The position numbers and the translations under genes are program-made. This document shows positions 25,007 to 33,946 of a stretch of 64,000 bases of DNA, piece after piece. Each line of letters opens with the position of its first letter. Within the stretch, counting starts at the first letter, position 1. The stretch lies in contig CAJUEW010000015.1 of NCBI GenBank assembly GCA_910585465.1, positions 15,523 through 79,522 on the forward strand. The letters are read 5' to 3'. Source of the DNA: an uncultured Lachnospiraceae bacterium (GTDB taxonomy: Bacteria > Bacillota > Clostridia > Lachnospirales > Lachnospiraceae). The notes below the pieces were generated by a model. That model was not told the origin of the DNA. It worked only from the letters and a program-made list of their open reading frames with translations, and did not search any database.

Positions 25007-26278
25007 TTACACTAATCGAATCTTGCCTGTGAGTAACTCGCTCATCATGCCTTGTTTCAACATACGACATTTACTTGCTTTTTCCTTCAGCAAAAAAAGC
25101 TCCTCATTCATATCATCAAATATCTTTGCTAACGTATGCTGTTCTTCATCATCAGGTATAGATATTTTTAATTTACGTATCAAGTTCATTCCAACAGACT
25201 GACGTGTAGACCCATTACTTAGTGCTGCAAATTGCTCTTGAAATTTAGGCATGCACATATAGTAATAGGCAAAAATAGAATCGACCTTCTCAAATTCCAA
25301 AATCGCCATCGTTGGTGATACCGTATATTTACCAATATTATCTCTTAATCTAATAACTTTACCCAAGGATGCAACACGACCTATTCCAACTAAGTTTTTT
25401 GACAAGTTATATCTTTGTGAATGCTCATCAAATACACTTTTATCAACAATTCTAACATTTTTGTAGTTTATTCTTCCTGTTGTATCAATATCACCTATTC
25501 CAACAAAAGGAATTCCAAACTCGGCCTCAGCTGGTGCCCTATGACTTGGATGAGGGTCGATGACTTTTGCTATTTCTCCAATTTCAACCTCTCTCCATGG
25601 TCTATTATAACCGTTAAGCCTTTTTTTACCTGTCAGCAACTCTTGCATAGCACCCGTTTTTACAGCTTCTTTCTTTTCAATCAGTTTTTCCAAATTGGCA
25701 ATAAGCACATCAATATCCGATAAAGCTCCAACTATTACTTCCTGCTCCGGTTTTGGCGGCACCAAAACCAAAGTCTCCGCTATCGCTGACTTAGAGATTG
25801 AAGACACCTTAATTCCGGTGATATATGGCAGAACTTGATCGTGGTACGCATGAGAATTCATGTAATATCCCAGCCACTTAGCGGCAAAATCTCCTTTTTT
25901 GACCCGGCACGGAATGGTATGCAGACCAGCCACCATCCTACCATCACCGAGGCCGTAGATTTCCGTTGTTTTTCCGACTGTCTCATCTTCCGCTGTGTCC
26001 GCTATGATGATATCACCGTCCTGAAGAAACTGAGCATTGGCTGTAATCAGCGCAGCATCATTAAGATATGGAATGTCCTCGTTCTCACAGTCCAATATCT
26101 CCGGAAATTGAACGAGAATATCGCCATAATGCACGTTGCGAATAAAACCACCTCTGTTGTTCAGGTCAGCACGAGGGAGTGTGTTATTTGACAATACCCG
26201 GAAGGTTTCTTCAAAGGTCTGCACCTCCCAATCTGCCGGTATATCTCCAATCTCTGTGTGTTTTACTTCTCCTACCAT
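25007..26278 (-). CDS. hsdS: Type I restriction system specificity subunit
   Basis: A 423-residue S subunit with two target-recognition domains (about 1-190 and 215-400), each followed by a conserved helix. The repeat LLTGKKRL near 205 and LLTGKIRL at the end marks the two matching spacer helices. The second TRD begins with RPWREVEIGEIAKVIDPHPS. Lower GC and a different codon style in the second TRD (25.0-25.6 kb is clearly AT-richer than the first half) point to TRD exchange by recombination, which is common for hsdS. It overlaps hsdM by 7 bases. Confidence 0.95.
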   Translation of the reverse strand: MVGEVKHTEIGDIPADWEVQTFEETFRVLSNNTLPRADLNNRGGFIRNVHYGDILVQFPEILDCENEDIPYLNDAALITANAQFLQDGDIIIADTAEDETVGKTTEIYGLGDGRMVAGLHTIPCRVKKGDFAAKWLGYYMNSHAYHDQVLPYITGIKVSSISKSAIAETLVLVPPKPEQEVIVGALSDIDVLIANLEKLIEKKEAVKTGAMQELLTGKKRLNGYNRPWREVEIGEIAKVIDPHPSHRAPAEAEFGIPFVGIGDIDTTGRINYKNVRIVDKSVFDEHSQRYNLSKNLVGIGRVASLGKVIRLRDNIGKYTVSPTMAILEFEKVDSIFAYYYMCMPKFQEQFAALSNGSTRQSVGMNLIRKLKISIPDDEEQHTLAKIFDDMNEELFLLKEKASKCRMLKQGMMSELLTGKIRLV

Positions 26279-28923
26279 GTGAATCCCATCCTTTCCAGAT
26301 GCTGCTTCACCTTGGCTTCATAAGCTCCGGTCTGCTGCTGCAGCGCCGGCAGCGTATCCTCGTAGCGGCAGGACAGCTCAATTAAACGGTCTGCCAGCCG
26401 ATGAGAAATTGCTGTGTATAAATCCGAGATACCTCTGCCGATCGCATAGTACCATTTACGATTGACCAACAAATCTATAATCTCGTCATCCGTCAGGGTA
26501 GCGTACCGCTCTCGACATTTCTCGTCAAGTGCTTTCGCTAACTCTTTAACCAGTTTCGTGTTTTCCTCGGCCTTTGCCGCCAGCTCTCGTGCTTTTACAA
26601 GCTCCGCATATTCTTCTTCATAACCTGCCGGCGCCGGTGCTTCAAGGCGGGCAACCCCTAAAGCATAGGCAATAGAAGCTTTTGTCACGGTACGCTTTTC
26701 TGTGTAGACCTCAACGCAAAGAGGATGCTCATCAATATAAATCGTATAATCCTTCTTTTTCATGCCGGGAAATACTGCCTGAAATTCTGCCAGAGCATCC
26801 AGCAACGGCGTGTGAACATTTTTCTTTATCTCAAACATTTTATCAAGGACAGCCGTACTCCTGACTTTACCGCCTTCTGCAACCTCAGACAAAGCAGAAC
26901 CATCCTCAGATTCCTCAATCAGAGCCATGAGCTCCGCATCTGTTGCTGCAACTATATTCACTGCATTGTCAATGGCCGCTGTTTCTTCCGGGAACAGTAC
27001 CTTCTTCATCAGGTCTTTCGGAATAAGGCGGCCTTCCCAGCCAACTACCTTGACAACATCGTCTTTTTCTTTTGTCAGATCTTCTATCTCACGAGCCACA
27101 GCATAACCAGACTCTTCTGTGATAATAAGCAATACATCATCACCAAGCGTCTCATTCCAGTAAGCAAGCAGAACCTGATACACATCGTATTTATCGATCA
27201 ATGTCAGCGGCTCAAAGGCAGTCAAAATATGGGCCGCAAGATCAACAATCAGTTCCTTAGCGGACACTGATGCATCCAGCGTTTTCAGCTTTGTATCTGC
27301 ATAAGCCTTCCAGTCATCAAAGACCTCCATCAGCATATCTCCGTAATGAGAAAATTCCTCATTGCCATATACCGTACGGCGCAGCTGGTCCTTATCTACA
27401 CGCAGCTGGTAAAAGCCCTCGCCGTAATCTTCCAAAAGCTCTGCCTTCAAGGTCGGGAACACTGCCCAGAACTTTGCAAGGCCATCTATATCAACAGACG
27501 GAATGCCTCCATGTATATGGGCTGTGATGTTCTGGATATCTTCCGGGGCAGAGGAATCAATGTATCGTGAAATATTCAGGTTATAGTCGTTCTTTACCTT
27601 AATTTCCTGATTCGGCACGAAACGGGCATACTTCGGGTTATCAGCAATCTGCTCGTTGAAGGTCGTAACAATACGATAAATATCCTGCTCACGCAAGCGA
27701 TTTTTATTTCCGTCCTTCACATAGCCACGGCTGGCATCAATCATAAAAATGCCCTGTCTGTTTTCAGCACCTTCTTTATCAATCACAAGGATGCAGGCCG
27801 GAATGCCTGTGCCATAAAACAGGTTGACAGGCAGCGAGATGATTCCCTTTATCCAACCCTTGTCAACGATGGTCTTGCGGATCGTGCCTTCTGCGTTTCC
27901 ACGGAAAAGAACACCATGAGGCAAAATAACAGCAGCCTTGCCGTTTCGTTTCAGCGTCTTCAGAATATGCAGCAGCCAGGCATAATCGCCGTTCTTTCCC
28001 GGCGGTCTGTCTCCATAGCCGGTGAATCTGCCAAACTCCTGCAGGCCATCCGACCAGTTCTTGAGAGAGAACGGAGGATTTGCAACAATATAATCAAAGC
28101 GTCTCAGCTCAGATGGGTCATCGTCCTTGGTGAACTGCGGGTCAGAGAAGGTATTCCCGGTTTTGATCGTAATCCACGACTTGTTATGTAATACGGCATT
28201 CATCTTAGCAAGACCTGCCGTGGAGCCTTCCTTCTCCTGCCCATAGCCGGAAATATCAAACGGCGCCTCTGCCAGCGCGCGAATCAACAGCGAACCGCTG
28301 CCGCATGCCGGGTCACAGATTTCCGCTTTATGATTGGTACAATGGTCGATGCCGATAACCTTTGCCAAAATACGAGACACCTCAGCAGGCGTATAGAACT
28401 GGCCCTTACTCTTACCACTCTCTGTAGCGAAATTGCGCATCAGATATTCATAGGCATCACCAATAATATCGTCTCCCTCGGCCTTGTTCCTGGAGAAATC
28501 CAATTCAGGCCGCTGGAAGATAGCAATCAGTTTTGTAAGCTTGTCCACAATTTCCTGACCTTTTCCCAGCTTAGCCTCATCATTAAAATGCGCAATATCA
28601 ATAACACCCTTCAAGCTGTCATTGACTTCAGCAAGGCGGGCGATAATTTTATCCATTCCATCACCGATATTTTTCTTGTTCTTCAGTGCAATAAAATCAT
28701 CGAAAGAGCAGCCAGTTCTCTTTTCCGGGTCTTGCTCAGGGTCATGAGCTTTATCAAACACCTGAATATCGCTGTATTTTTGTCCCTTAAATTTATCTGT
28801 TACATACTTCATGAACAGCAATGTCAGTATGTAATCCTTATACTGAGAAGCATCCATGCCGCCTCTCAAAGCATCGCAGCTCGCCCATAGAGAGCTGTAA
28901 AGTTCTGTTTTCTTGACTGCCAT
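26272..28923 (-). CDS. hsdM: Type I restriction system N6-adenine methylase
   Basis: An 883-residue M subunit. It has an N-terminal helical domain (about 1-160), the SAM motif DPACGSG at 204-210, catalytic NPPF at 282-285 and helicity through 470. Most HsdM proteins end near residue 500-550. This one has about 350 extra C-terminal residues, helical and ending in ALQQQTGAYEAKVKQHLERM, which are seen in a subset of type I systems and may take part in DNA recognition or anti-phage control. First of the hsdM-hsdS-hsdR-metallopeptidase operon; the HTH gene lies just upstream. Confidence 0.95.
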   Translation of the reverse strand: MAVKKTELYSSLWASCDALRGGMDASQYKDYILTLLFMKYVTDKFKGQKYSDIQVFDKAHDPEQDPEKRTGCSFDDFIALKNKKNIGDGMDKIIARLAEVNDSLKGVIDIAHFNDEAKLGKGQEIVDKLTKLIAIFQRPELDFSRNKAEGDDIIGDAYEYLMRNFATESGKSKGQFYTPAEVSRILAKVIGIDHCTNHKAEICDPACGSGSLLIRALAEAPFDISGYGQEKEGSTAGLAKMNAVLHNKSWITIKTGNTFSDPQFTKDDDPSELRRFDYIVANPPFSLKNWSDGLQEFGRFTGYGDRPPGKNGDYAWLLHILKTLKRNGKAAVILPHGVLFRGNAEGTIRKTIVDKGWIKGIISLPVNLFYGTGIPACILVIDKEGAENRQGIFMIDASRGYVKDGNKNRLREQDIYRIVTTFNEQIADNPKYARFVPNQEIKVKNDYNLNISRYIDSSAPEDIQNITAHIHGGIPSVDIDGLAKFWAVFPTLKAELLEDYGEGFYQLRVDKDQLRRTVYGNEEFSHYGDMLMEVFDDWKAYADTKLKTLDASVSAKELIVDLAAHILTAFEPLTLIDKYDVYQVLLAYWNETLGDDVLLIITEESGYAVAREIEDLTKEKDDVVKVVGWEGRLIPKDLMKKVLFPEETAAIDNAVNIVAATDAELMALIEESEDGSALSEVAEGGKVRSTAVLDKMFEIKKNVHTPLLDALAEFQAVFPGMKKKDYTIYIDEHPLCVEVYTEKRTVTKASIAYALGVARLEAPAPAGYEEEYAELVKARELAAKAEENTKLVKELAKALDEKCRERYATLTDDEIIDLLVNRKWYYAIGRGISDLYTAISHRLADRLIELSCRYEDTLPALQQQTGAYEAKVKQHLERMGFTW

Positions 28924-28972
28924 CTTCGTTTACTCCTTCGATTTGCATATTTTCTCCAGCGTAGAAGCGGGT

Positions 28973-29167
28973 TTACTCAAGCGCACTCTTACCGCTTTTA
29001 ATCCAAATATCTAATTCTGACGCTTTGAATTTCCACTGCTTTCCTATTTTACGCGCCGGAATATCACTGCCATTGCGTATCCACCCACGGAGTGTCACCG
29101 GCTTAACACCCATATATTCCGCTGCTTCTTCTATGCCTATCCATTTATCGCTCATGATTTCTTCCAT
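28973..29167 (-). CDS. Excisionase-type HTH protein
   Basis: A 64-residue DNA-binding protein of the HTH_17/excisionase class: WIGIEEAAEYMGVKPVTLRG WIRNG, then the wing IPARKIGKQWKFKASELDIW, as expected of a MerR-like single winged helix. The start at 29167 is chosen by AGGGGAA; an upstream frame to 29218 has no site. Genes like this commonly stand before type I restriction operons and may regulate them. About 50 bases separate it from hsdM. Confidence 0.85.
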   Translation of the reverse strand: MEEIMSDKWIGIEEAAEYMGVKPVTLRGWIRNGSDIPARKIGKQWKFKASELDIWIKSGKSALE

Positions 29168-29422
29168 CTTGTTCCCCTCATGAATCCTAATAAAACTGTC
29201 CTGGGTACACTTAACCAATATTATTTTATAACAACAGGCTCAGAATCACAAGAAATTTTCTGTTATTTGTTGATATTTATATGTAGTTTCCGTCTACGTC
29301 ATAATTATCTCAGCACTTGAATACTGACTGCCCAGTGCTGCCGCTGCTATTACTAAAGCCGCCGGCCGTCCCAGCAGTTCTCCGGTGATGCTCATTGAAC
29401 AGACAAAAGCAGAGATAAAGAA

Positions 29423-29460
29423 AATGCCGCTGCTTGGTATTCTGACCATGCAACGGCATT
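29423..29460 (-). terminator. Hairpin downstream of the TfoX-like gene
   Basis: Arms AATGCCGCTGC (29423-29433) and GCAACGGCATT (29450-29460), followed on the minus strand by TTTTCTTT. Its arms nearly match those of the terminator at 59860-59896. The remainder of 29219-29513 has short frames but nothing I can assign. Confidence 0.5.
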
Positions 29461-29513
29461 TGAGGTGGTTCTGATTCGGTTTTCGGGCGCATAAATGGGA
29501 AGTTCTCCTATTG

Positions 29514-29783
29514 CTACTTTTTGAGAAAATCACTGAATTCTTTCAAATCCTTTTTCGTATCTTCTGAAAGACAGTTAAATTCTATATCATGAATTGCGCC
29601 CTCCAATGTATATAAATGCACCAGACACACATTCGGGTATTTCTGTTTTAGTCTAAGAAACGCATCCTTTGCGCCTGTCTCAATAAGTTTCTCAGAAGAT
29701 TCGATGCCGACAGATGTCAGCTTTTCTGCCATTTCTTTACCGATATTCATCATTGATGTTAATTCTGCCATTTTTTCTCTCAT
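29514..29783 (-). CDS. TfoX C-terminal domain protein
   Basis: An 89-residue protein made of the TfoX/Sxy C-terminal domain: an N-terminal helix-hairpin-like stretch (LTSMMNIGKEMAEKLTSVGI), SSEKLIETGAKDAFLRLK and the family ending (CLVHLYTLEGAIHDIEFN, LSEDTKKDLKEF). Stand-alone C-terminal-domain TfoX proteins are common in clostridia and are of unknown function; the competence role is known only for full-length proteobacterial Sxy. Monocistronic. Confidence 0.85.
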   Translation of the reverse strand: MREKMAELTSMMNIGKEMAEKLTSVGIESSEKLIETGAKDAFLRLKQKYPNVCLVHLYTLEGAIHDIEFNCLSEDTKKDLKEFSDFLKK

Positions 29784-29828
29784 ACTATAACTTCTATTTA
29801 ACTAACCGTTTTCAATTTCCCTTAACAG

Positions 29829-30261
29829 TTACATAGGTTTTAGATTTTTGTTTAGCCTATCCACCATCCAGGCAATCCGCTTTTCACGTCCGGCCTCTGT
29901 CTTCGCATCAAAGTACGCCCGTGTATAAGTCTTTTTCACAGATAAAGGCATAGCCTGAAGGTTTGTGTAAGCAGGTTCATAGCCCTCCAGCAGAGTAAGA
30001 AGCTGTTCAATCTGTTCATCTGTAATAATTGCCAGAGGATTTACAGCATCCCATTGACCATTCTTTTTTGCATCCTCTATTTTCCATCTGACCGTCAATT
30101 CATCCAAAACAGAGTGCTTCTTCCAGGGCTTCTCCTGCTTTTATTGTTCTGGGTCCTCCGGCCTTGCCAAACAAAAGCCAGACACCGGCACTTGACAGAC
30201 AGTTATCATAGAGCCATTTCCTAAACTCTTCTCTATTGGCAAATTCCATTATATCGCTCAT
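29829..30261 (-). pseudogene. YdeI/OmpD-associated family protein, decayed
   Basis: The N-terminal part starts at 30261 (FANREEFRKWLYDNC, GVWLLFGKAGGP, EALEEALCFG) and meets TGA where the family has the Trp of CFGWIDG. The sequence then changes frame and skips about 50 residues to the C-terminal region IEDAKKNGQWDAVNP, which continues to LKPM. Both a nonsense change and a deletion are therefore present. The companion piece at 5373-5786 is damaged at the opposite end. Confidence 0.82.
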
Positions 30262-30342
30262 TATGTGCCTCTCCTTTAGTAAGCCATACCTCTGAAAAGC
30301 TCAATGTCTCCGTAAAGATACCTTTTTCTATTATATTGTGGG

Positions 30343-31110
30343 TTACAAATATAATTCACACGCTTTCCGGCCGGAGCAGGCTTTTTTGAGCATAGCGGAC
30401 GCGCCTGAGAGCATCAGCGCACTGACCGATTTCGCGTTCTGGGGGCAAATCGTAACGCAGCGCATACAGGAAATGCATTTGTCCTTATCCACAGACTTGA
30501 TGTTATTTTTGTCAACTGCTCCGGCAGGACATTCTGCAGCGCACAGGCCGCATTTTGTACAAGAGGTCCCGGTTCTGGGAACCATCCCAACTCCACTCAC
30601 CTTTTTATAGGGCCGTGTCCCTGGAATCGCCGGCATCCCAGTCTCACCGGCCTGGAGCTTGTTCAGAATCTTCTGCGCGTACCCAGTCAACACCCCTTGG
30701 TCCTCCGCATCAGGCCGCCCTGCGGCAAACTGGCGGAGAATGGAGTGTTCCGCAATCGCCGCTACTGCGGCAATCACGGTAAAACCAGCCTGTTTTGCCA
30801 GATCCTCCATTTCCACCAAAGTATCTTCATAGGCGCGGTTTCCGTATACGCAGACCAGAACGGCTCTGGCCCCGTTCCCGTGTAAGGCCGCCAGACGCTC
30901 CGCCGCCAGACCTGGCATGCGTCCACCGTAGGACGGGACGGCGATGACCGCCACATCCTCCGAGGTAAGCGCGACTTGCGCAAAATCTTTGTCCATTTTG
31001 GTAAGGTCCACGGTCGCTGCCGATTCTCCCCAGGTTGCGGTCAATGCCTTTGCAACCTTTTCCGTACCCCCTGTCGGACTGAAAATAATGGTTGTATATT
31101 TCATATTCAA
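30343..31110 (-). CDS. EFR1-type flavodoxin-ferredoxin
   Basis: A 255-residue electron carrier combining a flavodoxin-like domain (about 1-165: IIFSPTGGTEKVAKAL, VPSYGGRMPGLAAERL) with two [4Fe-4S] ferredoxin motifs, CTKCGLCAAECP and CISCMRCVTICP. These are the typical CxxCxxCxxxCP pair. The C-terminus ends in a short Cys-containing tail. EFR1-family ferredoxins occur widely in clostridia as cytoplasmic low-potential carriers of unknown partners. Last gene of the Rrf2-headed unit, about 110 bases after the DUF1638 gene, so possibly separately transcribed. Confidence 0.92.
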   Translation of the reverse strand: MNMKYTTIIFSPTGGTEKVAKALTATWGESAATVDLTKMDKDFAQVALTSEDVAVIAVPSYGGRMPGLAAERLAALHGNGARAVLVCVYGNRAYEDTLVEMEDLAKQAGFTVIAAVAAIAEHSILRQFAAGRPDAEDQGVLTGYAQKILNKLQAGETGMPAIPGTRPYKKVSGVGMVPRTGTSCTKCGLCAAECPAGAVDKNNIKSVDKDKCISCMRCVTICPQNAKSVSALMLSGASAMLKKACSGRKACELYL

Positions 31111-31221
31111 ACCCCTTTCTATGATGACCTGCCACTTACTTTAACGCTGTTTCTCATGGATTTTCTGGTCAGGAACCTCTGCGCTGTTTCAGTTTTATAG
31201 CCTGAATTCATTTGCGGCCCC

Positions 31222-31932
31222 TTACCATATCCGGCGCTGGCTGCCGTCCCCGTCACACAAACCTAAGCCGCGCTCCACCACAGTCTGTCCGGCTTCAATA
31301 ACCAGAAACTGCGCGTCCCATCGCCCGGAAACCAGCTTTTCCAGAATTCGATTACTGCCTGCAACATAGTCCAAATCGCAGCGGATCAAGTCGGCATTTT
31401 TTTGCGCTTCCTCCACATACGCTTCCGCGTAGCAGTCATAGACCCCGGTGTCAATGATGTCGGCGTTCGTATAGGAGGCGAACCACGAGCCGAAGATGGA
31501 AGTCCCGATCTCCATGCCGTACTCCCGGCAGATTTTATCCTTCATGGCCTCAATGCTGTACTTGCCGCCGTCACAGTCACGAAAGTACATATGCCCGATC
31601 TGTTTCAAATTGCTATGGAGCGTGTCATCTGTGTGGAGCAGCAGCGTGATACAGTCATCTACTTTTGGGATAACGATTCGCCGGGCGGTCGGAACCTTAT
31701 CCCATGAGCCGCCGCAGAAGCCCATGGCTACCAGGACGGTTTTCATCCGCCCCGGCAGACGGTTCAGTGCCTCCATAATATGTAGCCGCATCTTTTGGGG
31801 CTCGGCATGCAGATCACGGTCCAGTTCCATAACCTTAAAATCCGTTTTCATCTTTTCCTGTGCTGCGGCCACATGAAGCAGCATGGAACTGCAGGCCAGT
31901 ATTACCGTATTATTCCGGTTGATATCTCCCAT
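31222..31932 (-). CDS. DUF1638 protein
   Basis: A 236-residue soluble protein. It shows the DUF1638 pattern: VILACSSMLLHVAAAQ at the start, VLVAMGFCGGSWDKV in the middle with a conserved Cys, and DDCITLLL. The family is frequently encoded near corrinoid-dependent methyltransferases and their activators in clostridia and methanogens, but its activity is not established. GGAGGGGG precedes the start at 31932, which lies 22 bases inside the end of the DUF3786 gene. The overlap implies co-translation. Confidence 0.82.
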   Translation of the reverse strand: MGDINRNNTVILACSSMLLHVAAAQEKMKTDFKVMELDRDLHAEPQKMRLHIMEALNRLPGRMKTVLVAMGFCGGSWDKVPTARRIVIPKVDDCITLLLHTDDTLHSNLKQIGHMYFRDCDGGKYSIEAMKDKICREYGMEIGTSIFGSWFASYTNADIIDTGVYDCYAEAYVEEAQKNADLIRCDLDYVAGSNRILEKLVSGRWDAQFLVIEAGQTVVERGLGLCDGDGSQRRIW

Positions 31933-32575
31933 CGGCCCCCTCCTTCATACACTCCTTCAGGCGTTCAATCAGATGTCCGGTAGCAAAGGCGATGGTTTCA
32001 TAGTGCATAAAATCAGTAGCGTTTTTATCCCACATAAACTTCAATACCGCGCCAAATTCTTCATCGGCATCCCAAAATTGCACCATGACCGGAAAAAAGT
32101 CAAACAGCGGAATGATGCTGGACACATCGCCGGCCGCGGCAGGTTTGCCGCCCAATTTCAGGCAGGCATGCCGCAGCTCCTCACATCGGCCCGCAAAATA
32201 CGCCGCCTGCCCGGAGAAAACTCCTGCGCCGGAAGAAGCCGAATATACTGTCCCTCTGAACTCGCTGGGCGGGACAAAACGGCCGTCCAGTTTGCAGTCC
32301 GGCCTGGACCACGCCAGCATATCAAAGATGGTCATGCTGGCGTTGTAATCCGCGTGGATATAGGCTTGCTGCGCAGCGGAATACCACTCTGTCCGTCCTG
32401 TAGCCCGGTGGATTCGATAGTCCCGCCCGGCAAAGCGGAGGAAGATATAGCTGGCATCGCTTTTGAGATCGAACTTTTGAATCATCTTGTCCTGATCATA
32501 CTTCGCAAACTCCAGCTCCATACGGTCGCGCATGATCTCGTAATTAGAAAGCTGCCTCTGTCTTTTTATTTCCAT
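31910..32575 (-). CDS. DUF3786 protein
   Basis: A 221-residue protein of the DUF3786 family: FDLKSDASYIFLRFAGRDYR near the N-terminus, MTIFDMLAWS, ASSGAGVFSGQAAYFAG and the late IPLFDFFPVMVQFWDADEEF region. DUF3786 is often beside corrinoid or acetyl-CoA pathway genes, with unknown activity. The start at 32575 is preferred (GAAAGGATT upstream); it begins 15 bases after the flavodoxin stop. The pairing DUF3786-DUF1638 in one operon with a flavodoxin suggests an electron-requiring reaction on a cofactor or methyl group. Confidence 0.8.
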   Translation of the reverse strand: MEIKRQRQLSNYEIMRDRMELEFAKYDQDKMIQKFDLKSDASYIFLRFAGRDYRIHRATGRTEWYSAAQQAYIHADYNASMTIFDMLAWSRPDCKLDGRFVPPSEFRGTVYSASSGAGVFSGQAAYFAGRCEELRHACLKLGGKPAAAGDVSSIIPLFDFFPVMVQFWDADEEFGAVLKFMWDKNATDFMHYETIAFATGHLIERLKECMKEGADGRYQPE

Positions 32576-32589
32576 ACAATAATCCTTTC

Positions 32590-33081
32590 TCAACCGCCTC
32601 TTCGTGCTATTGCCAGTTGTGCGACAGCCGCGCCGAATGCCTCAAATTGCTTTTCCGACTGACCCATCTGACCGGCCAACCCCACGGCCCCAATCTGGAA
32701 AGACCGCTCTTTCCACGCGCCCGAACAGACCAGCATTCCCTTCGCCAGCATATGGCGGACGATCTCCATGATAGCCGTATCGGTTCCTCCTGTGGGCGAT
32801 TGGGCGGTAACAAACGCCGCGCCGACTTTGCCGCTCAGGTCGATCCTGAAACTCTGATCAAACCACTTCTTCAGCACCCAACTCATGCTTGTAAAATAGA
32901 CTGGGGAACCAAAGATCACCGCATCACTCTGTGCAAGGAAGTCAATATCCGCTGCCTCATCGCCAACATCCATTGCCCGGACCTCAATAAATGGGTATTT
33001 CGCTAAAATGCCGTCCTGAATACAGTCTGCCGCAAACTCAGTGTTTCCGCCCTGGCTTGCGTAAATAATTGCAATTTTCAT
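32590..33081 (-). CDS. Flavodoxin-family protein
   Basis: A 163-residue flavodoxin-fold protein: IIYASQGGNTEFAADCIQDG (FMN phosphate loop), FGSPVYFTSMSWVLKKWFDQ (the family's 60s loop) and VTAQSPTGGTDTAIMEIVR. AGGAGGAAAAT precedes the start. It resembles WrbA/iron-sulfur-flavoprotein-like flavodoxins without the Cys insert. Third gene of the Rrf2 operon, after the Cys-rich microprotein; it is the likely electron donor for the DUF3786/DUF1638 proteins or the EFR1 carrier. Confidence 0.9.
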   Translation of the reverse strand: MKIAIIYASQGGNTEFAADCIQDGILAKYPFIEVRAMDVGDEAADIDFLAQSDAVIFGSPVYFTSMSWVLKKWFDQSFRIDLSGKVGAAFVTAQSPTGGTDTAIMEIVRHMLAKGMLVCSGAWKERSFQIGAVGLAGQMGQSEKQFEAFGAAVAQLAIARRGG

Positions 33082-33096
33082 ATTTTCCTCCTTAAA

Positions 33097-33234
33097 TCAG
33101 TTTTTTCGCTGGCAAACACAATAGGAACAGACGCTTTCCATGCCGTTGTCTTTGTAAGGACAAAACTGCGTAACTGTTTCCAAAAAATCCGGCTTTCCAT
33201 AGTTCTCTTGTCCTTTAACTGTAATTAAAATCAT
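33097..33234 (-). CDS. Cys-rich microprotein
   Basis: A 45-residue frame between the Rrf2 regulator and the flavodoxin gene. Its C-terminal half holds four cysteines in the arrangement CPYKDNGMESVCSYCVCQ (C-x10-C-x2-C-x1-C) before a basic end. Such spacing could bind zinc or an iron-sulfur cluster. The ribosome site is weak. The same strand, short distance (15 bases before the flavodoxin start) and intact frame argue for expression. I do not recognise a family. Confidence 0.45.
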   Translation of the reverse strand: MILITVKGQENYGKPDFLETVTQFCPYKDNGMESVCSYCVCQRKN

Positions 33235-33274
33235 TACATCTTGTTCGTAAAAAATGCATCGACCCCCTGGCGGA

Positions 33275-33703
33275 TCAATGTATTTTTTCCGCGATGTACG
33301 TTGTAATATCTTTTAGGGTAAAACCCTCCAGCGCATTTTCCATAGCTGTCTGCGCGATAAACAGCGGTTCATCCAGTGCGCCTTCTATGTTCCTACCAAT
33401 CGGGCACATAGGGTTTGGCGCCGGGTGAATGTCAAACAAAGCGGCATCCGAACGTTTCTGCACAGCCCGGTAAATTTCCAATAGTGTAATTTCTTCCTGC
33501 GGCTTCGCCAGTCTGCTGCCAGGAATGCCGCCTCGTGCTTCTATTAAGCCCGCTTTTTTCAGCGCGGACATTAACTGCCGAATCACAACCGGGTTCGTCC
33601 CAATACTCATGGCCATTAACTCCGAGGTAGGGGGCTGGGTCTTATTCAATTCCATCAAGGCTAGCATATGAACGGCTACCGGAAATCTTGTGTTGATTCG
33701 CAT
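33275..33703 (-). CDS. Rrf2-family transcriptional regulator
   Basis: A 142-residue Rrf2 winged helix: FPVAVHMLALMELN, TSELMAMSIGTNPVVIRQLMSALKKAGLIE (recognition helix), ARGGIPGSRLAKPQEEITLLEIYRAVQ (read at about 57-83). It has a single Cys (NPMCPIG) rather than the three that hold the cluster in IscR/NsrR, so it is a YwnA/CymR-like member without an evident iron-sulfur cluster. The start at 33703 follows CAGGTGAT. It is the first gene of the unit that ends with the EFR1 ferredoxin and probably controls it. Confidence 0.9.
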   Translation of the reverse strand: MRINTRFPVAVHMLALMELNKTQPPTSELMAMSIGTNPVVIRQLMSALKKAGLIEARGGIPGSRLAKPQEEITLLEIYRAVQKRSDAALFDIHPAPNPMCPIGRNIEGALDEPLFIAQTAMENALEGFTLKDITTYIAEKIH

Positions 33704-33946
33704 GATAATATCACCTGTAATAATTATAATTACAAACCGGTGTGATGTCAAGATTTTTTCTGTCTGTCGATGGCGGATTTCTTTGCAGTCTCTGGTTGTT
33801 ACAATACTCAATGCAATCGGTAAGCTATTTCTCATTTGAAGCATCCGCAGCAAACTTATCCTCACCCGTCGCCTTCGCGCTTGCGATCTGCGCTGCCATC
33901 ATCCGCTTTCCCACGTTAAATCTTTTTTCTTAAAGACAAGACTTCA

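Noticed and set aside
29294..29533. Minus-strand frames between the HTH gene and the TfoX gene, with a hydrophobic stretch ending EIIMT
   Set aside because: They overlap a probable terminator hairpin, have no ribosome site and match no family I recognise.
8638..30107. Two Trp codons replaced by stops (TAG at 8638 in MATE, TGA near 30106 in YdeI), hinting at stop-codon recoding
   Set aside because: Both genes also carry large deletions, and every intact gene uses TGG for Trp with ordinary stops. Simple decay explains it.
33742..33933. Plus-strand frame of 63 codons upstream of the Rrf2 gene
   Set aside because: No ribosome site, no conserved pattern, and it lies opposite an upstream extension of the regulator.
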